A stretch of DNA of 41,608 bases, taken from positions 1 through 41,608 of the forward strand of contig JBKBKV010000011.1 of the NCBI GenBank assembly GCA_046294495.1. Reading direction: 5' to 3'. The translations under genes and the position numbers were made by a program. This stretch comes from HRBIN23 sp046294495 (lineage in GTDB: Bacteria > Chloroflexota > Dehalococcoidia > Lucifugimonadales > HRBIN23). Shown piece by piece: positions 14,433 through 22,352 of the stretch (the stretch's first letter is position 1; each line of letters opens with the position of its first letter). The notes below the pieces were generated by a model. That model saw only the letters and a program-made list of their open reading frames with translations, was not told the DNA's origin and ran no database searches.

Positions 14433-16039
14433 AGCCCCACTCCAAGGCGCCCCAACAACTGGAGTGCACGCCCGACCCGCCTCCAGCCTGAAGGGGCAGG
14501 GCGTGGAGAGGACGCCAAGGCCAGGGCAAAGGCCAAGGCCGCAGCCCCAGCCTCCTCTACCCCTTCCAGACGCGGGTCCAGAAACTGGCGGCGCTTCGCC
14601 TCGTGGAGCACCGCCTCGGTGTCGGTGGATAGGGAGGCTGAAGTAAGGGTCGCACCCGAGCGCCTGCGGGGGACGGTGGCGATGCGCGCCAGGAGTTGGG
14701 TGGTGTAGGTGCCCAGGATGAAGACCGGGTCGCCCAGCACTGCCCGTAGGGTGGGGATGTTGCTCTTCAACCCCTCCAGGACGAAGGCCTTGAGGGCCTC
14801 CCGTAGACGCCTTATGGCCTGCCCCCGGCTGGGTGCCCAGGCGATTACCTTGGCCAGCATAGGGTCATAGAAAAGAGGCACCTGGTAGCCTGGCACCAGG
14901 GCGCTGTCCACCCGAATGCCTTCCCCATCAGGCTCTTCCACGCGCTCAAGTATGCCCCCCGCTGGGAGGAAAGTATCGGGGTCCTCCGGGTAGACCCGCC
15001 CTTCAATGGCGTGCCCCCTGGGGACGATGTCCTCCTGGCGGAAGGGGAGAGGCTCCCCCGCTGCGATGCGCACCTGCAACTCCACGATGTCCAGACCTGT
15101 TACCATCTCTGTAACGGGGTGCTCCACCTGCAAGCGGGTGTTCATCTCCAGGAAGTAGAAAGCCCCATGGGGTGTCCAGAGAAACTCCACGGTGCCGGCA
15201 TTGGTATACCCAATGTGGCGGGCCAGGGCTAGGGCCGCCGCCGTCAGGCGCTGGCGCTGGGCCTGGGTGATTTTGGGGCTGGGCGTCTCTTCTATGACCT
15301 TCTGGTTGCGCCGCTGGACGGAACACTCCCGCTCAAATAGGTGCACCAGGTTGCCGTGCTCGTCCCCCAGCACTTGCACCTCTATGTGGGCGGCGTGGAG
15401 GATATAGCGTTCCAGGTAGACTTGGTCGGAGCCGAAAGCGCCCAGGGCCAGGCGCCGTGCGCGAGGCAAGGTGTCCCGCAGGTCGTGGAGAGAGGTGGCA
15501 ACCCGAATACCCACACCCCCACCTCCCGCCGCCGCCTTGACCATAACGGGGAAACCCATCTCCTGGGCCAGGCGCAGGGCCTCCTCGTCAGAAACGGCTC
15601 CAGTGCTGCCAGGGACAAGGGGCAAGCCAGCCTCTCGGGCCAGGCGTCGGGCCTCTACCTTGTCCCCCATCCGCTCCATCACCTCCGGACGGGGGCCAAT
15701 GAACACCAGCCCCGCCTCGGCGCACGCCCTGGCAAAGGCAGGGTTCTGGGCAAGGAACCCCCACCCCGGATGAACAGCCTGGCAACCGGTTCTCCTTGCC
15801 ACCTCTATCAGGCGAGGGATGTTCAGATAACTGTGGGATGGCTCGGGAGGGCCGATGCATACCGCTTCATCGGCCATATGCGTGTGGCGGGCTTGGGCGT
15901 CGGCCTCGGAATACACCGCCACGGCGCGGATGCCCATTCGCTTCAGGGTGCGGATGATGCGGCAAGCGCACTCCCCCCTGTTGGCCACAAGAACTGTTCG
16001 GAACACGGCTGCCTGTTTGTTCCCCTCTTCACCATACAC
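14429..16039 (-). CDS. accC: Biotin carboxylase (acetyl/propionyl-CoA carboxylase type)
   Basis: A 536-residue ATP-grasp enzyme that carboxylates biotin with bicarbonate and ATP. Features in order: VLVANRGECACRIIRTLKR at the N-terminus, AVHPGWGFLAQNPAF, the ATP loop KAAAGGGGVGIRVA (normally GGGGRGMR), and EMNTRLQVEHPVTEM. A further 80 residues beyond the usual AccC end are Ala-rich and variable. The first in-frame start is GTG at 16039, but a GTG at 16016, just before FRTVLVANRGE, is equally plausible. It is overlapped by the carrier protein gene. It could serve acetyl-CoA or another acyl-CoA carboxylase. Confidence 0.93.
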   Translation of the reverse strand: MYGEEGNKQAAVFRTVLVANRGECACRIIRTLKRMGIRAVAVYSEADAQARHTHMADEAVCIGPPEPSHSYLNIPRLIEVARRTGCQAVHPGWGFLAQNPAFARACAEAGLVFIGPRPEVMERMGDKVEARRLAREAGLPLVPGSTGAVSDEEALRLAQEMGFPVMVKAAAGGGGVGIRVATSLHDLRDTLPRARRLALGAFGSDQVYLERYILHAAHIEVQVLGDEHGNLVHLFERECSVQRRNQKVIEETPSPKITQAQRQRLTAAALALARHIGYTNAGTVEFLWTPHGAFYFLEMNTRLQVEHPVTEMVTGLDIVELQVRIAAGEPLPFRQEDIVPRGHAIEGRVYPEDPDTFLPAGGILERVEEPDGEGIRVDSALVPGYQVPLFYDPMLAKVIAWAPSRGQAIRRLREALKAFVLEGLKSNIPTLRAVLGDPVFILGTYTTQLLARIATVPRRRSGATLTSASLSTDTEAVLHEAKRRQFLDPRLEGVEEAGAAALAFALALASSPRPAPSGWRRVGRALQLLGRLGVGL

Positions 16040-16085
16040 AGGGGCGAGAGGCGTGTCAAAGGGATGGACACCCAGGGCTTTGCCT

Positions 16086-16841
16086 CTACCGCCCTGCTCT
16101 CACCCATTCCCCGAAAGCGGCAGCGCGCACCTCCCGCTCCAGATGCCAGCGGAGGGTCTCCCCCAGCAGGTGCTCCACCTCTTGCCCCACAGGCCCCAGG
16201 CGGAGATTGCGAACCTGCTGGTAGTCGTGGCGCGCCAGCCAGCGGAGCACCTTCAGGGCCTCCAGGGAGATGGAAAGGGCAGGCTCCCCTTTCCTGGCGC
16301 AGGCAGGGCACACCACGCCCCCGGCCGAGAGGCGGTAGGCGTGGGGTTGGGGGGATAGGCTCGCCCCGCACTCGGCGCAGGCGAAGAGTTGAGGGCGCAG
16401 GCCCAGGGCCCCCAGCAACTGCACCTCATACCAGCGCACCAAGAGGGGGCCTTCTCCCCCCTCCAGACCCTCCAACGCCCGTAGCAGGAGACGGAAGGCG
16501 CGGGGGTTAGCCTCCTCCTCAGCGGTAAGCCCATCCAGCACCTCTGCACACGCCAGGGCTTGGGCAGTGCGCTCCAGGTCGCCCCGCAAGCGAGGGAAGG
16601 TGTGGAGGGCTTCGGCCTGGGCGACCACATCTCGCTCCCGTCCCCGTGCCAGGAGGATACGGGAGTGGCAGAGGGGTTGCAGATGTCCGCCCAGCCTGCT
16701 GGATGGCCTGCGAACCCCGGCGGCCCGTGCCCATATCTTCCCTCGCTCAAGGGTATACAGACACACCAGGCGGTCGGCTTCCCCTACCTCTTTATCCTTC
16801 AGCACAATGGCTTGCACCTGGGATAGCCGTGGATGCCCCAC
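16086..16841 (-). CDS. recO: DNA repair protein RecO
   Basis: A 251-residue protein. The N-terminal OB fold shows VQAIVLKDKEVGEADRLVCL and the typical GKIWARAAGVRRPSS. The C-terminal helical part has the zinc site CAECG (about residue 155) paired with CPAC (about residue 180). RecO loads RecA onto SSB-coated DNA with RecR. GTG at 16841 has GGAGGGG five bases upstream. It lies 46 bp before the biotin carboxylase start on the same strand. No anomalies were seen. Confidence 0.93.
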   Translation of the reverse strand: MGHPRLSQVQAIVLKDKEVGEADRLVCLYTLERGKIWARAAGVRRPSSRLGGHLQPLCHSRILLARGRERDVVAQAEALHTFPRLRGDLERTAQALACAEVLDGLTAEEEANPRAFRLLLRALEGLEGGEGPLLVRWYEVQLLGALGLRPQLFACAECGASLSPQPHAYRLSAGGVVCPACARKGEPALSISLEALKVLRWLARHDYQQVRNLRLGPVGQEVEHLLGETLRWHLEREVRAAAFGEWVRAGR

Positions 16842-16987
16842 AACGCCCCTCCAAGCTCATGCTACCAGGTTTGGGGAGACCCACAAAACACCCCCCTTCC
16901 CATGGGACAAGAAGGCGCTCACCCTACCTTTCCCAACGAGTATACCTTGGAGTATCATGCGGGCACAAAGGCGAAAGGGGGTGTATC

Positions 16988-17746
16988 GTGCCCGAGGTGG
17001 AACTGCTTCTCACCGGGTTCACCTTCAACACCGACCAGGGCAGGCTGGGCCTCTCCACTGTTGTGCTTATCCGTGGACAACGCACCATCCTGGTAGACAC
17101 AGGCCCTATGGGGCGCCGCGACCTGCTTTTCAACGCCCTAAAGCAGCGGGGCCTCACTCCCGACGCTATCCAGATGGTTGTCCTTACCCACGCCCACTGG
17201 GACCATACCCAGAATGTGGACCTCTTCCCCCGCGCCACCTTCGTGATTCACCCTGCGGAAATGGACTACGCCCGTAACCCTAAGCCCAACGACTGGGCCA
17301 CGGCCCGCTATTTTGGGGATACCCTGCGGGGCAAGCAGGTCCAGGAGGTGGCCGAAGGGGAGGAACTGGAGCCGGGGGTGCGCGTCCTGGAGACACCAGG
17401 CCATACCAGGGGGCACATCTCCTTGCTGGTGGAGACCTCGGGGGGCCGGGTGGCCATCGCCGGGGATGCTATAGGGGATGCTTACGCCGCCCTTCAGGGC
17501 AAGCCCTACCTCATCTTCTGGGACGAGCAGGCGGCTGTCCAGAGTGTGCAGAAAATCTTCTCCCACACCCACACCCTTTACCCCGGCCACGACCGCCCTT
17601 TCCGCCTACATCCTGATGGGAAGGTGGAATACCTGGGGGGCGACACGGGCATACGCCTCTTCGGGAACCTGGGGTGGCCCTACGGGGACGCCCAGGTTAC
17701 CCTGGGTGCTCTGGTGCCTCCCCGCCAGGTGATGGTGGTGCGCTAG
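16988..17746 (+). CDS. Metallo-beta-lactamase-fold hydrolase
   Basis: A 252-residue hydrolase of the glyoxalase II / lactonase-like group. Metal ligands are His68, His70, Asp72 and His73 (THAHWDHT), a His in TPGHTRGHIS, Asp in IAGDAIGD, and His in YPGHDRPF. The start is taken as GTG at 16988, where AAAGGGGG lies seven bases upstream; the open frame extends to 16646 but that part is antisense to recO and has no family resemblance. TATCAT at 16953-16958 may be its -10 box. The last 50 bases overlap the convergent membrane-protein gene. Substrate unknown. Confidence 0.9.
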   Translation: MPEVELLLTGFTFNTDQGRLGLSTVVLIRGQRTILVDTGPMGRRDLLFNALKQRGLTPDAIQMVVLTHAHWDHTQNVDLFPRATFVIHPAEMDYARNPKPNDWATARYFGDTLRGKQVQEVAEGEELEPGVRVLETPGHTRGHISLLVETSGGRVAIAGDAIGDAYAALQGKPYLIFWDEQAAVQSVQKIFSHTHTLYPGHDRPFRLHPDGKVEYLGGDTGIRLFGNLGWPYGDAQVTLGALVPPRQVMVVR

Positions 17747-18773
17747 AGGGGCGATGGCGGAGGCTTTCCCGCACCTGGTGGATGAAGAAGGCCAACCCCC
17801 CAAACACCACCACGCTCAGGTAACTGACCGAGCGGTCCAGCACCGCCACCGCCACCGCCGTCTCCTTAGGCAGGGACAACACCAGCAGGCCCACTACCCC
17901 CGCCTCTACCAGGCCCAGCCCACCCGGGGAAAGGGGGACAGCGGTGAGCAGGGCATTGGCCAGGGCCACGAAAAGCACCATCCACGGGGAGAGGCCTACC
18001 CCCAGCGCGAGGGCCACCATACCCAGGCGCACCGCCTCCAGGAGCCACCCCAGCACCCCCAGCCCCATCACCGTGCCGATGCGCCAGCGCACACCCTCCA
18101 GCGCCCCCTGGTGGAATCGCTCATACAACCCCCGCAGAGGAGAAGGGAAACGCACCGCCAGACGCATGCCCCAAAGGGCCATGACCATGAGCACCGCTGC
18201 CCCTACCAGGGTAAGGGCGGCCGCCACAGCCACAAACCACAGGCTTGTCCTACCACCCTGGTGGGCCACCAACAGTCCTACTGAAGAGAGCATCAACAAC
18301 ACCAGAATAGCCCCCATGTCCACTACCCGCTCCCCAGCCACTGTGCCCAGCACCCGCGCAAAAGGGCTCCCCGAAGAGCGGGCAAAGGCGTAGGCACGGT
18401 AGGGGTCGCCCACCCTAAGCCATCCCACCGCGTTCAGGAACCACGCCTGGAGGATGTAATACCCCGCCTCCAGCGCCGAGGGTAAACGCTCTCCCGCCCC
18501 AGACCCTACCCCCGCCCCCTGAGCCATAAGACGCCAGCGCAGGCCCCGTGGCCAAAAGGAGAGGTAGTAGGCCACAAAGGCAAGGGCATACCACCAGGGA
18601 TCGCTGGAACGCAACAGCCTCCAGGTGGCTCGTAGGTCTATGTCAAAGCGCACAACCAGAAAGCCCAGCAACACCCCCGCCAGCCCCAGGGATATGAAAA
18701 CGGGGAGGAGGGCCTTACCCCCCAGGGTAATCTTTGCTGGCCTCTCCTGCACCGGGGGAGAGGGGATGCTCAC
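17697..18773 (-). CDS. UPF0104 / lysylphosphatidylglycerol synthase TM-region family protein
   Basis: About 358 residues with eight or so membrane segments. Family marks are the N-terminal RFDIDLRATWRLLRSSD, the WPRGLRWRLM loop, AGERVVDMGAILVL and the C-terminal SPGGLGLVEAG. Relatives are the membrane halves of LPG synthases and related proteins of lipid or glycan metabolism; no synthase domain is fused here. GTG at 18773 is preferred, giving a four-base overlap (GTGA) with the rsmG stop; the longer frame to 18899 lies inside rsmG. It is co-transcribed with rsmG. Confidence 0.85.
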   Translation of the reverse strand: MSIPSPPVQERPAKITLGGKALLPVFISLGLAGVLLGFLVVRFDIDLRATWRLLRSSDPWWYALAFVAYYLSFWPRGLRWRLMAQGAGVGSGAGERLPSALEAGYYILQAWFLNAVGWLRVGDPYRAYAFARSSGSPFARVLGTVAGERVVDMGAILVLLMLSSVGLLVAHQGGRTSLWFVAVAAALTLVGAAVLMVMALWGMRLAVRFPSPLRGLYERFHQGALEGVRWRIGTVMGLGVLGWLLEAVRLGMVALALGVGLSPWMVLFVALANALLTAVPLSPGGLGLVEAGVVGLLVLSLPKETAVAVAVLDRSVSYLSVVVFGGLAFFIHQVRESLRHRPSSAPPSPGGEAPEHPG

Positions 18774-19528
18774 CACCCCACCCCCAGAGGGCGTTTGACG
18801 GGAATGCCCGCCCGTCTCGGATACTTCAGGGGCGTGGGGTGCTCCTTGGGAACCACCACCAACGCCCTCCCCGGGCCAAGGAGAGAGGGGTCTATCCACT
18901 TCACCTGCGGAATGCCTCCGCCCAGGGCCTCAGCGGCGGGGATGGCCCGCTCCACCTCCTGGGTGAACCCCCCCTTCTTGGGGAAGATGGCTCTCCCCCC
19001 CACCCTCACGAAGGGGAGCACCAGTTCCAAGGATACCGCCAGCGGCCCAAGTGCCCGCGCCACACCTGCCGCAAAGGCCTCCCGCAGGGCTGGCGTATGA
19101 GCCAGGTCCTCTGCGCGCCCGTGAAGCACCTCCACCCTTGCCCCCAGACCCAAAGCCTCTACACACGCCCGCAAGAAGGCCACCTTCTTTCCAACAGACT
19201 CCACCAGGGCAACCCGCAAGGCAGGGAAGGCGATGGCCAGCGGGAGGCCAGGGAAGCCCGCCCCACTCCCCACATCCACCAGCCCCTCCCCCTCCCGCAC
19301 CGATGGGGGCAGGGCCAGAGCCACCGTAAGGGAATCTAGGAAGTGCACCCGCTCCGCCTCCTCCAGCGCCTGGGCAGAGGTGAGGTTGACACGGCGGTTC
19401 CATTCTGCCAGGAGACGCCAGTAAAGGCAAAAGACGTCCCGCTGGCCAGCCGTAAGAGGCACGCCTAACTGTAGCGCCCCCTCTTGGAGCGCCTCCAGAG
19501 GCCGACGGCATGCAACAGACATAGCCAT
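18770..19528 (-). CDS. rsmG: 16S rRNA (guanine-N7)-methyltransferase RsmG
   Basis: About 252 residues; modifies G527 (E. coli numbering) of 16S rRNA with S-adenosylmethionine. Motifs are NRRVNLTSA, HFLDSL, the SAM loop DVGSGAGFPGLPLAI, ALVESVGKKVAFLR, and GVARALGPLAVSLE. A C-terminal extension of 30 basic residues is unusual. ATG at 19528 or 19522 could start translation; neither has a Shine-Dalgarno sequence, and TATAGT ends six bases before 19528, which suits a leaderless message. Loss of RsmG is known to give low-level streptomycin resistance. Confidence 0.94.
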   Translation of the reverse strand: MAMSVACRRPLEALQEGALQLGVPLTAGQRDVFCLYWRLLAEWNRRVNLTSAQALEEAERVHFLDSLTVALALPPSVREGEGLVDVGSGAGFPGLPLAIAFPALRVALVESVGKKVAFLRACVEALGLGARVEVLHGRAEDLAHTPALREAFAAGVARALGPLAVSLELVLPFVRVGGRAIFPKKGGFTQEVERAIPAAEALGGGIPQVKWIDPSLLGPGRALVVVPKEHPTPLKYPRRAGIPVKRPLGVGW

Positions 19529-19534
19529 ACTGTT

Positions 19535-19540
19535 ACTATA
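19535..19540 (-). promoter_or_regulatory. -10 box for a possibly leaderless rsmG transcript
   Basis: TATAGT on the minus strand, six bases from ATG at 19528, with no ribosome site between. The -35 position shows only TAGCCA. The spacing implies transcription starting at or within the start codon. Confidence 0.35.
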
Positions 19541-19695
19541 GGCCACACGCCCGCCCCTGGCTAGACCCACCCTGTATGGCTACGGGGCGGTGGCCGAACT
19601 GATAAAGGACTCGGGGGACTGCCTGGGGATGCAAGCCATTTACGGCAAGTTCACCTGCCCATAGGCAAGTGGCTCTTATTCCAAGTTCCTCTGGC

Positions 19696-19730
19696 GGGGG
19701 CGGGCTGACGCCCACCCCCCCTTGTTTCTT
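19696..19730 (+). terminator. Intrinsic-terminator-like hairpin upstream of the acyl-CoA synthetase
   Basis: GGGGG-C-GGGC (19696-19705), loop TGAC, GCCC-A-CCCCC (19710-19719) with one mismatch, followed by a T-rich stretch at 19722-19730. It lies between divergent genes, before the putative promoter of the downstream gene, so it would end a short transcript from the preceding 150 bases. In that stretch (19541-19695) I see no ORF and no recognised RNA family. Confidence 0.5.
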
Positions 19731-19733
19731 TGC

Positions 19734-19739
19734 TAGAAT
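19734..19739 (+). promoter_or_regulatory. Extended -10 promoter for the acyl-CoA synthetase
   Basis: TGC-TAGAAT, an extended -10 element 53 bases upstream of the start codon. No -35 is apparent because the region is the C-rich arm of the hairpin. Confidence 0.4.
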
Positions 19740-19792
19740 GCTTTTAGGGAAAGGGGCCGTGTGCTCCCATCCTTCACGGAGGTGCGCCAGGT

Positions 19793-21367
19793 ATGCATGT
19801 GGCCGAGTTCCTCACACTCACCGCCGCCATCGTCCCCGACCGCGAAGCCATCGTCTTTGAGAGCAAGCGCCTTACCTTCGCCGACCTCCAGGAGCGGGCC
19901 AACCGCCTCGCCAGCGCCCTGGCCAGCCTGGGCGTTGGCAGGGGCGACCGGGTAGCCACCCTCCAGGTAAACTGCAACGCCCTCGTTGAGGCCCTCTTCG
20001 CCACCGCCAAACTGGACGCCGTGTTTGTCCCCCTCAACTTCCGCGCCAAGGCCGACGAGATCACCTACATGGTGAACCAGAGCGACCCCAAAGCCCTCCT
20101 AGTGGGGAAACGCTACTACGACCTTGTCAACTCCCTGCGCCCCCAACTGGCGCCTGTGCACCACTTCATTGCCCTGGAGGGCCCCTATCAAGACTGGCAC
20201 CTTTACGACGCCCTGCTGGAGGGGGCCGAGGCCCAGGAGTTCTTCCCCGAAGGGCAGGATGAAGACCTGGTGGTGCTTATGTTCACGGCGGGCACCACCG
20301 GCACCCCCAAGGGGGTGATGCTCACCCACAACAGTTTCTCCTCCTACATCCTGAACAATGTGGACCCCGCTGACCCGGAGACAACGGAGAAGAACATCCT
20401 CACAGTGCCCCTGTATCACATCGCAGGCCTGCAGGCGGTGATGGCGGCGGTGTATGGGGGGCGCACCCTGGTCATCCAGCGCCAGTTCGAGCCTGTGGAG
20501 TGGATGGAACTGGTGCAGAGGGAGCGGGCAGACAGAGCCATGATGGTGCCCACCATGCTCAAGCAGCTGATGGACCACCCATCCTTCCACAAGTTTGACC
20601 TCTCCAGCCTCAAGGTGATTACCTATGGTGCAGCCCCCATGCCCCTGGAAGTCATCAAGCGCGCCCTGCGGGAGTTCCCCAACACCCGCTTCATCAACGC
20701 CTTTGGGCAAACCGAAACAGCGGCTACCATCACCATGCTACCCCCCGAAGACCACATCATCCCCCCGGGCCTCCCCCCCGAAGAAGAGGACAAGCGCCTG
20801 AAGCGCCTTACCTCCATTGGCAAGCCCCTACCTGATGTGGAGGTGCGGATCGTGGACGAAAATGGGAACGAGGTGCCCCCTGGGGTGGTGGGAGAGATTG
20901 TGGCGCGAGGACCCCGCCTGATGAAGGGTTACTGGAAGCAGGAGGAGGCTACCAAACAGACCATCCGTGGGGGGTGGCTCTACACCGGAGACCTGGGCTA
21001 CCAGGACGAGGAGGGCTACATATATCTGGCCGGGCGGGCCAAGGACTTTATCAAGCGCGGTGGGGAGATGATCTCCCCAGAAGAGGTGGAGCAATGCCTT
21101 ATGTCCCACCCAGCAGTGGACGACGCCGCCGTTATCGGCGTCCCAGATGTGGACTGGGGTGAACGGGTGCGGGCCATTGTGGTGCTGAAGCCTGGCGCCA
21201 AGGCCACCGAAGAGGAGTTGATCGAGTTCTGCCGCCAGCGTATGGCCAGTTTCAAGAAGCCCGAATCGGTGGTGTTCGTGGAGGAACTGCCCCGCAACCC
21301 TATGGGCAAGGTGCTGAAGCGGGTGCTCAGGGAACAGTTCGGCCAGCCGATAAAGGCCAAGCCCTAG
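19793..21367 (+). CDS. Acyl-CoA synthetase (AMP-forming, FadD-like)
   Basis: A 524-residue adenylate-forming ligase that activates a carboxylic acid with ATP and joins it to CoA. The P-loop-like motif is MFTAGTTGTPKGVMLTHN; FINAFGQTETA, GGWLYTGDLGYQDEEGY, the hinge RAKDFIKRGGE, and the catalytic lysine in RNPMGKVLKR near the C-terminus are all intact. The N-terminal domain resembles medium- or long-chain fatty acid ligases. GGAGGT lies nine bases before the ATG. It is transcribed alone, divergent from rsmG and convergent with the hydroxyacid dehydrogenase. Confidence 0.93.
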   Translation: MHVAEFLTLTAAIVPDREAIVFESKRLTFADLQERANRLASALASLGVGRGDRVATLQVNCNALVEALFATAKLDAVFVPLNFRAKADEITYMVNQSDPKALLVGKRYYDLVNSLRPQLAPVHHFIALEGPYQDWHLYDALLEGAEAQEFFPEGQDEDLVVLMFTAGTTGTPKGVMLTHNSFSSYILNNVDPADPETTEKNILTVPLYHIAGLQAVMAAVYGGRTLVIQRQFEPVEWMELVQRERADRAMMVPTMLKQLMDHPSFHKFDLSSLKVITYGAAPMPLEVIKRALREFPNTRFINAFGQTETAATITMLPPEDHIIPPGLPPEEEDKRLKRLTSIGKPLPDVEVRIVDENGNEVPPGVVGEIVARGPRLMKGYWKQEEATKQTIRGGWLYTGDLGYQDEEGYIYLAGRAKDFIKRGGEMISPEEVEQCLMSHPAVDDAAVIGVPDVDWGERVRAIVVLKPGAKATEEELIEFCRQRMASFKKPESVVFVEELPRNPMGKVLKRVLREQFGQPIKAKP

Positions 21368-21383
21368 CCCGCATCGGGTGCCC

Positions 21384-22352
21384 CTACCCCACCACCCTTA
21401 TGGGCTGCCCTGTCAGCCATGCCCGAATGTTCTCCACCAGCATGTCCAACCCCGCCTGGCTCGCCTCGGGTGTCATCCCCCCAGTGTGGGGCGATAGCAC
21501 CACGCTGTCCAGCCCACAGAAGGGGTGGCCCGGCGGCAGAGGCTCCCGCCCATACACATCCAACCCCACCCCACCGATACGCCCCTGGGCCAGCAGGTCG
21601 GCCAGCGCCTCCTCGTCCACGATTGGGCCACGGGCTGTGTTTACCAGGATAGCAGTAGGCTTCATCATCTCCAGAAGGCGTCGGCTCACCAGCCCTCGGC
21701 TCTCCGGCGTCAGGCGCAGGTGGATGCTCACCGCATCGCTCTGCCGGAAGAGGTCTTCCAGCGGCAGGAACTCCACCCCCAGGGCATGCGCCCGCTCCGG
21801 CGTGGGGCGGAAAGTCCACGCCACCACCCGCATCCCCAGGCACCTCCCCAGCGAGGCCACCCGCTCCCCAATGGGGCCTAGCCCCACTACCCCTAGCATC
21901 TTCCCCGCCAGTTGAATGCGGTAGCCCCTCTCCCCCCAGCGTCCCTGGCGCACCAGACGGTCGTGGTGGGCCACGCGATTCGCCACCGCCAACAGAAGGG
22001 CAATGGCCAGTTCCGCCACGCTCTGGGCCGAATAGCCTGGGGTGTTGGTAACGGTAATGCCTCGCTGTCGGCAAGTCTCCAGGTCAATGTGGTCCACCCC
22101 AATGCCAAACACGGCGATATGGCGCAGGTGGGGGCAGGTATCCAGCACCTGCGCTGTGAACTTACTGGATGCGCGGATGTTGACGGCGATGTGGGCGTCC
22201 CGCAGGCGCTGGGCCAGAGTGGCCGGGTCGTGTGGAAGGGTATTGTATATCGTGAGGTCCCCCAACTCCCTCAGGGCCTGTTCGGCGCGAGAGCCTTTGA
22301 GGGCCGGCGGGGCATCGTCAGGGGCAACTATGCGGGGCCTTACCGCTTCCAT
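21384..22352 (-). CDS. D-2-hydroxyacid dehydrogenase (phosphoglycerate dehydrogenase-like)
   Basis: A 322-residue NAD-dependent oxidoreductase. The nucleotide loop is VGLGPIGERVASLG. Catalytic residues are Arg in NTARGPIVDE, Glu in YGREPLPPGHP and His in SPHTGGMTPEA. It lacks the extra C-terminal ACT domain of full-length SerA, so it may act on glycerate, hydroxypyruvate, phosphoglycerate or another 2-hydroxyacid. Its start overlaps the end of the methyltransferase gene by 13 bases, and it is the last gene of a pheT-methyltransferase-dehydrogenase run. Confidence 0.88.
   Translation of the reverse strand: MEAVRPRIVAPDDAPPALKGSRAEQALRELGDLTIYNTLPHDPATLAQRLRDAHIAVNIRASSKFTAQVLDTCPHLRHIAVFGIGVDHIDLETCRQRGITVTNTPGYSAQSVAELAIALLLAVANRVAHHDRLVRQGRWGERGYRIQLAGKMLGVVGLGPIGERVASLGRCLGMRVVAWTFRPTPERAHALGVEFLPLEDLFRQSDAVSIHLRLTPESRGLVSRRLLEMMKPTAILVNTARGPIVDEEALADLLAQGRIGGVGLDVYGREPLPPGHPFCGLDSVVLSPHTGGMTPEASQAGLDMLVENIRAWLTGQPIRVVG

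Noticed and set aside
13920..14708. 262-codon open frame on the plus strand
   Set aside because: It is antisense to the biotin carrier and carboxylase, rich in Pro, Arg and His from GC-rich codons.
15341..16510. 389-codon open frame on the plus strand
   Set aside because: It is an antisense shadow of the GC-rich biotin carboxylase and recO genes, with composition unlike a folded protein.
16646..16987. N-terminal extension of the metallo-beta-lactamase gene
   Set aside because: It is antisense to recO, shows no family similarity, and a well-placed ribosome site supports GTG at 16988.
19585..19665. tRNA-Ser/Leu-like D-arm (GGTGGCCGAACTGATAAAGG) followed by a possible T-arm
   Set aside because: No seven-base acceptor stem or proper anticodon stem-loop can be formed, and the T-loop lacks the expected purine at its invariant position.
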